Positions 25,626 through 35,258 are shown, counted from the first letter of the stretch. The stretch is 64,000 bases of DNA from Brasilonema sennae CENA114 (GCF_006968745.1 NZ_CP030118.1:7342253-7406252); one strand, 5' to 3'. A program made the numbers and translations. Notes: a model not told the origin generated them from the letters alone.

Positions 25626-26603
25626 TCAAACATTTTTCAATAATCCTGCTCCAATCGCTCCTAATATAAGTACGCCAAACACCAACCGATACCAAATAAA
25701 TACCCAGGTGCTTCGATTTTTTAAAAAGCGTAACAACCCAGCGATCGCCATATAAGAAAATATTCCAGCAGAAAGGACACCAACAACCAAAGGAACTATC
25801 CCTGCACCTCCTAATCCTTCTTGAAAAAGATCTTTGCACTCAACTAACCCAGCAAGGGTAATTGCAGGAATACCTAGTAAGAAGGAAAATCTAGCTGCTG
25901 TTGCTCTCTCTAAACCAATAAATAACCCTGCTGTCAGGGTAGAACCAGAACGAGAAACACCAGGAATCACAGCTAAAGCTTGGGCTAATCCCATGAATAT
26001 CCCATCTGACATTGCTAGTTGATTAAATTCCCGCTTTCGTGTGCCTAGTTTCTCTGCTATCCCTAATAAGAGGGACATGAAAATTGAGGCAGTTGCGATC
26101 GCACCCAAACTCCGCAACGGTGAATTATCATAATCCGGAATTAGCTTTTTGATTAGAAGTCCAAAAAAGATAATGGGCAATGTTCCGATGAGAATTCCCA
26201 AAGTGACGCGAAAGTTGTTGTCTTGGTAGTCAGAACGGGCGATCGCTTTTACTGCTCCCGTGACAAGTTGCGTTAAATCGCTCCAGAAATACCACACTAC
26301 AGCCGCAATACTCCCAAGTTGAATCACTGCTGTGAAAGCGACACCTGGATCACCCCAACCAAGAAGTACAGGCACAACTTTTAAGTGTGCAGTACTACTA
26401 ATAGGCAGAAATTCTGTAGCTCCTTGCACAAATCCTAAAACAAGAGCCTGAAAAATATTCATCTGTTGGACGCCATCCCCTGTACTTGGTTCAGCGCTGA
26501 GAACTTTTATCGGTTCTGCGACAACCGAGATGATTGCGGATGCAACGCTTAAAAACAATAACAATTGACGTTTTGATAGAGCCATTCCTTTATTCATGCT
26601 CAC
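25626..26603 (-). CDS. uppP: undecaprenyl-diphosphatase UppP (BacA)
   Basis: 325-residue membrane phosphatase that recycles undecaprenyl pyrophosphate for peptidoglycan synthesis. The core motifs are present: VQGATEFLPISSTAHL with its catalytic Glu, and PGVSRSGSTLTAGLFIG. About seven membrane segments follow. The first 47 residues are an extension with a hydrophobic stretch (LLLFLSVASAIISVVAE) before the usual family start MNIFQALVLG (Met48, position 26462). Either start is possible; similar extensions occur in cyanobacterial UppP. The last codons are repeated in the tandem array immediately downstream. Confidence 0.94.
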   Translation of the reverse strand: MSMNKGMALSKRQLLLFLSVASAIISVVAEPIKVLSAEPSTGDGVQQMNIFQALVLGFVQGATEFLPISSTAHLKVVPVLLGWGDPGVAFTAVIQLGSIAAVVWYFWSDLTQLVTGAVKAIARSDYQDNNFRVTLGILIGTLPIIFFGLLIKKLIPDYDNSPLRSLGAIATASIFMSLLLGIAEKLGTRKREFNQLAMSDGIFMGLAQALAVIPGVSRSGSTLTAGLFIGLERATAARFSFLLGIPAITLAGLVECKDLFQEGLGGAGIVPLVVGVLSAGIFSYMAIAGLLRFLKNRSTWVFIWYRLVFGVLILGAIGAGLLKNV

Positions 26604-26927
26604 TGTCTTTACAACCCATTACACAAATAGTCCATAGACAAACCCGGAGGCAAAATACTTTTTGCTCTTTGTGCTGCACGCAAAAACATCTGTAGTCATC
26701 ACCCTTATTAGTTTGCAGTCGCTTCAACGAAGGGAACCTCCGCAAAAAGCTGCTCACTTCACAGTCTGGAGCCTATTCTCCCCAAAATACAGAAATACGT
26801 AAATGAAATGCCCACAACATTAACACATTCTTAATTCTTGGATTAAGCTAGTATAAAATGCCCCCCTAGGGGATAGATGTTGTGATATCTTAAATAACAT
26901 AAAGATAAGTAACAAATATTAAAAACA
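26604..26927. other. divergent intergenic region, nothing specific seen
   Basis: 324 bp between uppP (leftward) and the DUF3120 gene (rightward). It must hold both promoters, but no convincing -35/-10 pair, operator or repeat was identified. The 3' half is AT-rich. Confidence 0.5.
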
Positions 26928-27668
26928 TTGGTTAACAATACTTTGTCCTCTTACGTTGCTTCTACTACTACGATTCAGCGAACTCAGCCAACGAAAAGCG
27001 CTAATGTTGGTTTGTTGTGGAAAGTTGCCCTCCAACCGGCGTGGTTAGTCTTTGCGGCGGCGGTGTTTCTGGTTTCTGTGCCTGTGTTTATTGAAGCGCC
27101 ACTTGTGCGATCGCTTCCGTGGCTGAGTTTAGCTCTAACAGCAGGTTGGATATGGTTAAGTTTTAAATTAATGTCGCATTCCTCTACGTATGTTTGGGGA
27201 GATTTGCTTTTAGGATTCAGTTGGAGTTGGCTTGCAGGCTCAATTTATTGGGGCTGGTTGCGCTGGGAACCGTTATGGCATTTACCCGTTGAGTGTATAG
27301 GTTTACCGTTTGCCTTGTGGTGTCTGAGTCGGAACTGGGGCAAAATCGGTAACTGGTTTTATTTAGGTTCTTTATTCGGTACAGTATTAACCGATGTGTA
27401 TTTCTACTTAGTAGATTTAATTCCTTATTGGCGGCAAATCGTGCGAGTAGAATCAACATTGGAGGCGACACCAATTTTACAAAGTGCTTTAACACAAGTC
27501 CAAACGCCTTGGGGACAAGCTTGGGCGCTAACTCTCGCCATAGTCTTGTTAACGGTGGGGCTTTTGTCTTTATCTGGGAAGCAGCGGCATTGGTACGCTT
27601 TTAGTGGAGCGGTTTTGAGTACCATTTTGGTAGACTGCCTATTTTTACTGGCTGCGGTTTTTGCGTAA
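26928..27668 (+). CDS. DUF3120 family membrane protein
   Basis: 246-residue integral membrane protein of the cyanobacterial DUF3120 family, with about six hydrophobic segments. It carries the family stretch WLVFAAAVFLVSVPVF and then EAPLVRSLPWLSLALTAGW. The function is unknown; it is conserved across cyanobacteria and may be thylakoid-associated. The start is taken as TTG at 26928 because no ATG or GTG precedes the conserved region in frame. Confidence 0.88.
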   Translation: MVNNTLSSYVASTTTIQRTQPTKSANVGLLWKVALQPAWLVFAAAVFLVSVPVFIEAPLVRSLPWLSLALTAGWIWLSFKLMSHSSTYVWGDLLLGFSWSWLAGSIYWGWLRWEPLWHLPVECIGLPFALWCLSRNWGKIGNWFYLGSLFGTVLTDVYFYLVDLIPYWRQIVRVESTLEATPILQSALTQVQTPWGQAWALTLAIVLLTVGLLSLSGKQRHWYAFSGAVLSTILVDCLFLLAAVFA

Positions 27669-28194
27669 ATATCAGCGTACCAAGGCGGTTTGATTTACTT
27701 TTTATGGATTTCCCTCAGAGTATTGGCAAGTCCTCAAGTCTTACTCCTGTTTCTATGCGCCCTTGGCGCACGCTGCGCTAACGTGTGCTTTGCGTCTATG
27801 TCCTGCGGACACGCTGTGCTAACGCGGTTCATTCCAATAGGTATTCTTCGAGCGGGAAGGGAGTAGTTGAGTTAAGGGCAGCACTGGGCGATCGCCCTTC
27901 TTTGCCCAGAGGATTTTCCTCCAGAAAACCCTCTCCCTGAGCGAACGCGATCGCGTGCGCTTTGCGCGTGTCCGCTCTATGGCAAAGTGCACGCTCCACA
28001 GGAATGTATCGCCTGCATCACCTCATAGCTGTTCACAATCATCGCTCATTCCTGATAAGTTAATTTTATGAACGCTATCAGTTCTTTAAATGTAAACTTT
28101 TATTGACCTTTTTTAACAAAATTCTTATACTTGTTTACATAACTTAAAAATACAAAAAACAAAAAACAAACCAAAAAAGCTACGTATATTTGTT
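27669..28194. other. intergenic repeats and AT-rich DNA
   Basis: 27740-27835 and 27895-28010 contain GC-rich CGCACGCTGCGCTAACG and GCGCGTGTCCGC blocks with two HIP1-like sites. 28040-28194 is AT-rich with A-tracts. No gene is supported. Confidence 0.55.
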
Positions 28195-28310
28195 ACCGCT
28201 CTAATTTCGCTTGTATTGGGCGTTAGCTAAAAGTTTTAGATTTTGGAATCAGGACTCATTGACATTTGGACTTCTCCTCCTAGCCTCGGTTGGTTTCACC
28301 GAGGTTTTTT
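28195..28310 (+). ncRNA. candidate small RNA ending in a strong terminator
   Basis: A non-coding stretch ends in a textbook terminator (28284-28310) although no gene lies upstream within 600 bp on this strand. TTGTAT (about 28211) and TTAGAT (about 28238) could serve as a promoter for a transcript of roughly 60-70 nt containing an unpaired CTTCTCCTCC stretch before the hairpin. It did not match Yfr1 or Yfr2 by eye. The call is inferred only from this layout. Confidence 0.3.
28284..28310 (+). terminator. Rho-independent terminator
   Basis: CCTCGGT (28284-28290), loop TGGTTTC and ACCGAGG (28298-28304) followed by TTTTTT: a perfect 7-bp GC-rich stem. Confidence 0.8.
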
Positions 28311-28319
28311 GTTGTGATT

Positions 28320-28745
28320 GGGCGATGCTCGATTCACGTAGCGTACTTAAGGCTTAGCCGCAGAGTTTCCAGACTTCTCCAAGATACAGCCAGGGGAGTG
28401 TCACTCGCCCTTCGGGCTCAAATTCAAAGTATGCCCTTTGGGCATATTTTGAATTTTGAATTCAAAAAAGGTCAATTGGATAATGGCTACAATTAGTCTA
28501 CCTGGTTAATCAAGCTCATATTTAGTCAAATTGCGATTAGCGAAGGCGTACCCAAAGGAGCGATACGCCAAGAGCGCGTCTGTTGCTTTGCGCAATCGCA
28601 CTTCCAAAAATAGATGAGGCGATCGCCTCTACAGAAGTGATTGCCCGTAAGCGCAAAGCGCACGCCGGAGGCGAACGCGCAGCGTGTCCGTAAGGACTCA
28701 GGGCAGACGCCAGAGGCGTATCGCATAAATTTCCACTACAGCTAA
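28320..28745. repeat. palindromic repeat-rich spacer after ctaB
   Basis: Contains GGGCTCAAATTCAAAGTATG CCCTTTGGGCAT and related dyads at 28410-28465, and GCGCAAAGCGCACGC / GCGAACGCGCAGCGTGTCCG blocks at 28640-28700. No coding signal. Confidence 0.6.
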
Positions 28746-28748
28746 GTT

Positions 28749-29705
28749 CTATCCCATCAACGAATGCGCCTTATCTACCACAACGTTAAGCACATGATGA
28801 GTGAAGGGAAGGCTATCAACAACCATGCCTACACACAACAACATCATGTATGAGATGGAATACAGAAATAATCCTTTAGCAAAATTGCGGTCTTCTGGAT
28901 TGTGCAGTAGTTGCCAAGCTTTGTAAATAAAAACTGCCCCTAAGCTGACAGCAAGGACTCCGTAGATTACTCCACTGACGTGCAAAGGGTAAATCAATGA
29001 AAATGTTGCTGCTACTGTAACTAGGGTGTATAACCAAATCTGCCGCACCGTCGGCGTAGTTCCTGCAATTACGGGTAACATTGGTACGCCAACTTTTGCG
29101 TAATCATCCCGAATCATCAAAGCAAGAGACCAGAAATGAGGCGGTGTCCACAAAAAGACAATCGCAAATACTACCCATGCTGGCCAGCTTAAGGTACCAG
29201 TGACAGCAGCCCAACCAACTAATGCTGGAATTGCCCCTGCAGCTCCGCCAATAACGATATTTTGAGTGCTGTGTCGCTTGAGAAAATGCGTATAAATTAG
29301 GACATAAAACACAATACCTGACATTGCTAGCAGTGCAGCTAGTAAGTTGGCAAATACGTAAAGCAACGTAAAAGAAATGACCGCTAAAGCACTTGCAAAA
29401 ATCAGAGCATCGCGCGACTGTATTCTACCTGAAGGCAGAGGGCGATGACGTGTGCGCTCCATTTCATAATCGATATCTCGGTCATAGACACAGTTAATCG
29501 TCTGGCCGCTTGCAGCGGCCATTGTGCCACCAGTAAGTGTGACGAGTAACAACAATGGGTCTACTTCTCCCTTAGCTGCAATCCACATACTTCCAGCAGT
29601 GGTAATGAGTAGTAAAGGGATGATTCTAGGCTTTGTAAGCTGGTAGTAGCTTTGAATAACCTGTAGAAATGTTTGATGGTGGCGAGAGACATTAGTCTCA
29701 ATCAT
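28749..29705 (-). CDS. ctaB: protoheme IX farnesyltransferase (heme O synthase)
   Basis: 318-residue UbiA-family prenyltransferase that attaches farnesyl to heme B, giving heme O for terminal oxidases. The signature NCVYDRDIDYEMERTRHRPL carries both Asp and Arg groups that bind diphosphate and magnesium. A second aspartate-rich region (MIRDDYAKVGVPMLPV) and about nine membrane segments are present. It lies downstream of ctaA on the same strand, separated by a repeat-filled 187-bp spacer, and opposite the ctaCDE operon. Confidence 0.96.
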   Translation of the reverse strand: MIETNVSRHHQTFLQVIQSYYQLTKPRIIPLLLITTAGSMWIAAKGEVDPLLLLVTLTGGTMAAASGQTINCVYDRDIDYEMERTRHRPLPSGRIQSRDALIFASALAVISFTLLYVFANLLAALLAMSGIVFYVLIYTHFLKRHSTQNIVIGGAAGAIPALVGWAAVTGTLSWPAWVVFAIVFLWTPPHFWSLALMIRDDYAKVGVPMLPVIAGTTPTVRQIWLYTLVTVAATFSLIYPLHVSGVIYGVLAVSLGAVFIYKAWQLLHNPEDRNFAKGLFLYSISYMMLLCVGMVVDSLPFTHHVLNVVVDKAHSLMG

Positions 29706-29754
29706 TTTGGCACTATTTCCTTTTTTTCAAACCTAGATAACTGTTCACTGTTGA

Positions 29755-29885
29755 CCCTTCGGGTTCGCCCTTCGGGTATCTCCTGCGGAGACGCTACGCG
29801 AACGCAGTCGCCTACGGAGGGAGACCCTCCTGCAGCGCTGTCTCACCAGATGCCTACGGAGGGAAACCCTCCTGCAGCACTGGAC
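29755..29885. repeat. GC-rich palindromic repeat between ctaA and ctaB
   Basis: Two copies of the GGAGGGAAACCCTCC / GGAGGGAGACCCTCC core with CTGCAGCGCTG arms, plus TCTCCTGCGGAGACGC. Same family as at 165-290. Confidence 0.75.
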
Positions 29886-29892
29886 TCACTGT

Positions 29893-30858
29893 TCACTGTT
29901 CACTTGTGGTATTTGCGTTGATAATCACGCTGTTAGCGTTGATCCCACGGCTGTGAACCCAGTCGCGCAGTCCAAGAACCGTGAAACCCACTAAACTACC
30001 AAGCAAAGCTGCTCCTACAGCTTGGTGAGAGACAGTAAGTGGCTCGACTTGAAGATGTAACCGAAAAGTGGCAACTCCTATCAGGAGTTGTACAATAAGT
30101 AATCCACCAGCGATATTTGCTAGTCGTCGTAATGCAGGATGCAGTGCTGGTGTCCGCCATGAAAGAAATACCACTGCCAATGTTGCCACTGTTGGAGGCA
30201 CTACGCCAGCGATATGACTATACATCACAGTACAAAGTTGGGATATGCCAAAGCATTGGTGTAGCGCCCAACGAGACCCGACCAAAGCACCTAGTAAACT
30301 TTGTAGATAAACCAAAACAGCTGCTGTTAAACCAACCCAAGGCAAGTTACCTACGTTTCCGGTTGGCTGGTAAGGGGTTAGTGCAGTGCCGATGACTAGT
30401 AAGGTCATGAAAAATAACAGCGCTGTTCCTAAGTGAGCGGTTACAATATCAAACCGCAAAAGTTCAGTTACCGTGAGTCCGCCCAAGACTCCTTGGAAAA
30501 CTATTAAAAATAGCGCGAATGTGGATGCCCAAGGTAGCCATCTGGGTAAAGAGCGACGAGACCACCAGGACATTCCAACGAGTGCGATCGCGCTGACACC
30601 AATTAATGCCGCATCTAACCTGTGAAACCACTCCAAAAAAACCTGGAAATTCATTTGCTTGGTTGGCACCAGTTCCCCGTAACACAAAGGCCAATCAGGA
30701 CAAGCAAGTCCAGCATTCATCACACGGGTGGCACTGCCTATTGCCATCAAAATCAAAGTGGCTATACACATTCTCCACACCAAGCGACGAATTCGTTCTT
30801 GTGGAGCCTGCGGCGGCGCAGTGGTTATGTTTTGTTGTTCTAGGACAAATTCGCTCAT
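29893..30858 (-). CDS. ctaA: heme A synthase
   Basis: 321-residue COX15/CtaA-type membrane protein that oxidises the C8 methyl of heme O to a formyl group, giving heme A. Eight membrane segments and the conserved motifs GSATRVMNAGLACPDWPLCYG, in two halves, and EWFHRLDAALIG supply heme-ligand histidines. HLGTALLFF and SHQAVGAALLG carry the later pairs. First gene of the leftward ctaA-ctaB unit, divergent from ctaC. Confidence 0.95.
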   Translation of the reverse strand: MSEFVLEQQNITTAPPQAPQERIRRLVWRMCIATLILMAIGSATRVMNAGLACPDWPLCYGELVPTKQMNFQVFLEWFHRLDAALIGVSAIALVGMSWWSRRSLPRWLPWASTFALFLIVFQGVLGGLTVTELLRFDIVTAHLGTALLFFMTLLVIGTALTPYQPTGNVGNLPWVGLTAAVLVYLQSLLGALVGSRWALHQCFGISQLCTVMYSHIAGVVPPTVATLAVVFLSWRTPALHPALRRLANIAGGLLIVQLLIGVATFRLHLQVEPLTVSHQAVGAALLGSLVGFTVLGLRDWVHSRGINANSVIINANTTSEQ

Positions 30859-31243
30859 CTAAAGACACCTTTTGCCGCTCTTTTTGATTCTGTCTACGTT
30901 CTAAACATTTATCAGTACCGATCCATCTCCCACCCTAGCGTACAACTAAGGTTCGAGACTGGCTCTCCCTATACTGTGAATCACCATAGCCACTTTTTGC
31001 CCGAAGCTTTAGGGAATTTTTAAGTTGTGAGGATTGCGAAGAACTCAGAACCAGAATTCACATTGTTCCCATGAATAATGTCCTCAGTTTTACAAACCAG
31101 TGTGAATTATAAATGCAGCAGCTTTTCTCCTGACTCAATACGGGTTTCGTTTACTTGGTATCTGGCATTGCACAAAAATATAATCTCTTCTTAACCTCTT
31201 ACACCCTTAGTTTCGGTCACAAAAAATTTCTCTAAGTTACTAC

Positions 31244-31314
31244 TAGACCTCTCCAAAAATGGCTATGAAACCTTTACGAGGCTTGCACTAAAAATCGATT
31301 TTTGGAGAGGTCTA
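31244..31314. mobile_element. 71-bp MITE-like element in the ctaA-ctaC spacer
   Basis: Perfect 17-bp terminal inverted repeats TAGACCTCTCCAAAAAT (31244-31260) and ATTTTTGGAGAGGTCTA (31298-31314) enclose 37 bp. ACT, or TA if the first and last base pairs are target, is duplicated at both ends, as expected for IS630/Tc1-type or similar transposition. No coding capacity. The rest of the 707-bp divergent spacer (30859-31565) shows no other clear feature. Confidence 0.82.
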
Positions 31315-31565
31315 CTGGAGGAGTTCTGAATTTTTTCCTAGTGTGGCATTCTTAATGATGCTAACCCATGCTAAAGTTTTTTTCCTGATCCACATCCACC
31401 CTGTGGCACATCTAAAAAATAGATTTTGTTCAAGATCCCAAAAATCAGCCTAAAAATTAATAAAATTTTCATGCCTTCCCCCAACTTATCTTTTAGGCTG
31501 GACTAGTGTAGTAAGTGAGTGAACTGCTCAGTCGAATATAGTAAAGCCGTTAACTCAAAAAAACC

Positions 31566-32648
31566 GTGAAAATCCCAAGTTCCATCTGGACATTACTTAT
31601 TGGCATCGGGCTGACCCTAGTCAGTCTCTGGTACGGTCAAAATCATGGTCTACTACCAACAGCAGCTTCTGACGAAGCCCCGTTAGTAGACGGTTTGTTC
31701 AACGCAATGATGACCGTCTCCACTGGTATATTTGTGCTCGTAGAAGGTATCTTAATTTACTCTGCTATCAAATACCGTCGCCGTGCAGGTGACAATGCAG
31801 ATGGTCCGCCAGTACATGGCAACGTACCATTAGAAATCCTTTGGACAGCAATTCCAACTGTTATCGTTATCGGTATTTCTGTTTACAGCTTCGACGTTTA
31901 CAACGATATGGGCGGCTTTAGCCCCCACGCTATCCATGAAGCCCCAATGACCTCACAAGTCATGAACATGCCTGGGGCTGCGATCGCCGCAACTTTAAGC
32001 GATACTCCCCCCAGCACAGAACCTAACGAAAATCAAGAAAAATCTGATCAGGCAATGCAAGACCCTGCGACAGCAGCAGTCCGCAATGCTGACCAAATTC
32101 CCCAAAAGCGGAATGCCCCTGGTGTAGGAAGTGTTGCTCCTACCCTTGGACCGACACCTGAAAATGAAGGAAAACCACCCGCATTTGTGGTGAATGTCAC
32201 CGGTTTGCAGTATGCCTGGATTTTTACCTACCCTGATACTGAAGTCACTTCTGGAGAACTGCACGTTCCCATCGGGCGCGAAGTGCAATTGAATATGACA
32301 GCCAACGATGTTATCCATGCCTTCTGGGTACCAGAGTTTCGCTTGAAGCAAGATGTGATCCCCGGTCGGCAAAGTGAGATTCGTTTTACACCCAACAAAG
32401 AAGGTGATTATACTCTCATCTGTGCCGAACTTTGTGGTCCTTACCACGGTGCTATGAGGACACAAGTTGTTGTTCAAAAGCCAGAAGAATTTGAACAGTG
32501 GATCCAAGAACAGGAAGTTGCTAGCGCTGAAGAACTCAAGCAAGCAGTTGCTGTTAATCCTGTGGATTTAACCCCAGATGAATTTCTCGCTCCTCATACC
32601 AGCCATATGGGAATTCATCCAGAAATGCTACATCAACTCCACAAGTAG
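31566..32648 (+). CDS. ctaC: cytochrome c oxidase subunit II
   Basis: 360-residue subunit II of the aa3-type terminal oxidase. Two N-terminal membrane helices (about 5-23 and 48-68) anchor a periplasmic or lumenal cupredoxin domain. The CuA site is complete: HAFWVPEF, then CAELCGPYHGAM supplies two Cys, Glu, His and Met. An extended Pro/Gln-rich loop (about 125-205) lies before FVVNVTGLQYAW. Start is GTG 31566. First gene of ctaCDE; about 100 bp of short TGACTCC-like repeats separate it from ctaD. Confidence 0.96.
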   Translation: MKIPSSIWTLLIGIGLTLVSLWYGQNHGLLPTAASDEAPLVDGLFNAMMTVSTGIFVLVEGILIYSAIKYRRRAGDNADGPPVHGNVPLEILWTAIPTVIVIGISVYSFDVYNDMGGFSPHAIHEAPMTSQVMNMPGAAIAATLSDTPPSTEPNENQEKSDQAMQDPATAAVRNADQIPQKRNAPGVGSVAPTLGPTPENEGKPPAFVVNVTGLQYAWIFTYPDTEVTSGELHVPIGREVQLNMTANDVIHAFWVPEFRLKQDVIPGRQSEIRFTPNKEGDYTLICAELCGPYHGAMRTQVVVQKPEEFEQWIQEQEVASAEELKQAVAVNPVDLTPDEFLAPHTSHMGIHPEMLHQLHK

Positions 32649-32746
32649 TTATTAGTCATCAGTCATGAGTGATTCGCAACTGACTCCTGACGACTGACAC
32701 CTTCGTTCTGACTCCTGACTTCTGACTCCTGAGTTCTAAAATTTTT

Positions 32747-34489
32747 ATGACACAAGCACAGGTACAAGAAAAAGCCAATATCCCTGCTCTGGCTGAAGAA
32801 CCAGAGATCAGACATTGGCGAGACTACTTTACCTTCAACACTGACCATAAGGTAATTGCGATTCAATATCTGGTCACCACGTTCATTTTTTACTGTATTG
32901 GCGGCGTTTTGGCTGACTTGGTTCGCACCGAACTGCGAACCCCAGAAGTCGATTTTGTCACCCCTGAGGTGTACAACAGTTTGTTTACACTGCACGCCAC
33001 AATCATGATTTTCTTGTGGATTGTGCCCGCAGGCGCAGGATTTGCTAACTTCCTGATCCCCTTGATGATTGGGGCAAAAGATATGGCTTTTCCACGCCTG
33101 AATGCTGTTGCCTTTTGGATGATTCCTCCTGCTGGTTTGTTGCTGATCGCCAGTTTAGTGGTGGGTGATGCACCAGATGCAGGTTGGACTTCCTACCCTC
33201 CCCTGAGCTTGGTCACAGGTCAAGTGGGTGAGGGTATCTGGATTCTGAGCGTTCTTTTGCTCGGTACGTCTTCGATTCTGGGGGCAATAAATTTCCTGGT
33301 GACTATGCTTAAGATGCGTACTCCAGGCATGGGTTTCTTTCAATTGCCTTTGTTTTGCTGGGCAATGTTGGCAACCTCGGCGCTGACTTTGGTCTCTACG
33401 CCGGTGCTAGCAGCTGGTTTGATTCTGCTCTCCTTTGACTTACTTGCAGGAACGGCATTTTTTAATCCGACTGGCGGTGGCGATCCGGTTGTGTACCAGC
33501 ATATGTTCTGGTTTTACTCCCACCCAGCGGTTTACATCATGATTTTGCCCTTCTTTGGGGCGATTTCTGAGGTGATTCCGGTTCATTCCCGTAAGCCGAT
33601 TTTTGGATATAAGGCGATCGCCTACTCTAGTTTGGCAATCAGCTTCCTAGGACTCATCGTCTGGGCACACCATATGTTTACCAGCGGTGTTCCTGGTTGG
33701 CTGCGGATGTTCTTCATGATCACTACCATGATCATCGCTGTACCCACGGGGATCAAAATCTTCAGCTGGTTGGCAACAATGTGGGGTGGCAAAATTCGCC
33801 TCAACAGTGCGATGCTGTTCGCCATAGGTTTTGTTGGCACCTTCGTGATTGGTGGGATCAGTGGCGTGATGTTAGCGGCTGTACCGTTCGATATTCACGT
33901 TCACGACACATATTTTGTCGTAGCACACTTGCACTATGTCCTCTTTGGTGGTAGCGTTCTGGGCATTTATTCGGCAATCTACCACTGGTTCCCCAAAATG
34001 ACAGGGCGGATGCTGAACGAATTTTGGGGCAAGGTTCATTTTGCCCTGACAATCGTCGGTTTAAACATGACCTTCTTACCCATGCACAAGCTGGGGATGA
34101 TGGGCATGAACCGTCGTATTGCTCAGTACGACCCCAAATTTACGTTTTTGAATGAAATTTGTACCATTGGTGCCTATATACTAGCGGTTTCCACATTCCC
34201 CTTCATCATCAATGCGATTTGGAGTTGGATGTACGGACCCAAAGCAGGTAATAATCCCTGGGATGCACTGACTTTAGAGTGGATGACAACCTCACCACCA
34301 GCGATCGAGAATTTTGATAAACCACCAGTTTTAGCGACTGGACCATACGATTATGGTTTGGAGAACACCAGAAAGGGTGTACCCCTGTCTGATCCCGATC
34401 CAGTCTTGTCTGCCGGTCCTAACTCGGTGTTACGCGCTGAACCTGACGAGTCATCTCCCGCTATCACTGCCGAGAAAGAAGAACGCTGA
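32747..34489 (+). CDS. ctaD: cytochrome c oxidase subunit I
   Basis: 580-residue catalytic subunit with about twelve helices that binds heme a and the heme a3-CuB centre. The CuB ligands and cross-linked Tyr lie in FWFYSHPAVYIMILP, the CuB His pair in WAHHMF, and heme ligands in HDTYFVVAHLHYVLFGG. It reduces oxygen with electrons from subunit II in respiratory chains of the cytoplasmic or thylakoid membrane. The C-terminal 45 residues are polar and family-variable. Confidence 0.97.
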   Translation: MTQAQVQEKANIPALAEEPEIRHWRDYFTFNTDHKVIAIQYLVTTFIFYCIGGVLADLVRTELRTPEVDFVTPEVYNSLFTLHATIMIFLWIVPAGAGFANFLIPLMIGAKDMAFPRLNAVAFWMIPPAGLLLIASLVVGDAPDAGWTSYPPLSLVTGQVGEGIWILSVLLLGTSSILGAINFLVTMLKMRTPGMGFFQLPLFCWAMLATSALTLVSTPVLAAGLILLSFDLLAGTAFFNPTGGGDPVVYQHMFWFYSHPAVYIMILPFFGAISEVIPVHSRKPIFGYKAIAYSSLAISFLGLIVWAHHMFTSGVPGWLRMFFMITTMIIAVPTGIKIFSWLATMWGGKIRLNSAMLFAIGFVGTFVIGGISGVMLAAVPFDIHVHDTYFVVAHLHYVLFGGSVLGIYSAIYHWFPKMTGRMLNEFWGKVHFALTIVGLNMTFLPMHKLGMMGMNRRIAQYDPKFTFLNEICTIGAYILAVSTFPFIINAIWSWMYGPKAGNNPWDALTLEWMTTSPPAIENFDKPPVLATGPYDYGLENTRKGVPLSDPDPVLSAGPNSVLRAEPDESSPAITAEKEER

Positions 34490-34492
34490 TAC

Positions 34493-34540
34493 ATTATGAA
34501 TGATGAATGCTAAAAAATTTTTTTACTCATCATTCATAAT
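34493..34540 (+). promoter_or_regulatory. 14-bp perfect hairpin between ctaD and ctaE
   Basis: ATTATGAATGATGA (34493-34506) and TCATCATTCATAAT (34527-34540) form a perfect stem with a 20-nt loop in the 79-bp ctaD-ctaE spacer. Without a proper T-run it may act in mRNA processing or stability rather than full termination. It could also be a relic of heptamer repeats. Confidence 0.5.
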
Positions 34541-34568
34541 TCGTAATTCATAATTCAACGGAAAATTC

Positions 34569-35192
34569 ATGCAAAGTCAAACAATTGACCCAGCAAAGAC
34601 AGCCCTTAACCATCATCACACTGCTACCGCAGAAGCTCATCACGAAGAACATCCAGACCATCGCCTTTTTGGACTGGTTATGTTCCTGGTGGCTGAAGGC
34701 ATGATTTTCATGGGGTTGTTCGGAGCATATCTGGCTATGCGTTCTACCGTACCTGTGTGGCCTCCAGAAGGTACCCCAGAGTTAGAACTATTGTTACCAG
34801 GAGTCAACACTATCAATCTAATTGCTAGCAGTTTTATTATCCACAATGCTGATACCGCCATCAAAAAGAATGATGTCCGGGGAATGCAACTCTGGTTCGG
34901 GATTACTGCTGCAATGGGTATTCTTTTCTTGGTGGGGCAAGTATATGAATATACCCACTTAGAATTTGGCTTGACGACCAACTTGTTTGCCAGCGCATTT
35001 TATGTATTGACTGGCTTCCACGGTTTGCACGTGACTCTGGGAGTTGTGGCAATTCTTGCGGTATTGTGGCGATCGCGCGGCAAAGGTCACTACAGCAATG
35101 AACATCACTTTGGTATAGAAGCCGCCGAAATCTACTGGCACTTCGTTGACGTGATTTGGATTATCCTTTTCTTATTGCTGTATCTGCTTTAA
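34569..35192 (+). CDS. ctaE: cytochrome c oxidase subunit III
   Basis: 207-residue subunit III with five predicted membrane helices. Recognisable motifs are FLVAEGMIFMGLFGAYLAMR, then FHGLHVTLGV and YWHFVDVIWIILF near the end. A His-rich cytoplasmic N-terminus precedes the first helix. Last gene of ctaCDE, followed by a terminator. Confidence 0.96.
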   Translation: MQSQTIDPAKTALNHHHTATAEAHHEEHPDHRLFGLVMFLVAEGMIFMGLFGAYLAMRSTVPVWPPEGTPELELLLPGVNTINLIASSFIIHNADTAIKKNDVRGMQLWFGITAAMGILFLVGQVYEYTHLEFGLTTNLFASAFYVLTGFHGLHVTLGVVAILAVLWRSRGKGHYSNEHHFGIEAAEIYWHFVDVIWIILFLLLYLL

Positions 35193-35234
35193 ATATTGGT
35201 GATCAGTTTGTCACTTGACTCAATATACTGACTT

Positions 35235-35258
35235 ACCCCCTGTAGGGGGTTTTATTTT
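35235..35258 (+). terminator. terminator of the ctaCDE operon
   Basis: ACCCCC (35235-35240), loop TGTA and GGGGGT (35245-35250) followed by a long T-rich run. It lies 43 bp past the ctaE stop. Confidence 0.85.
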
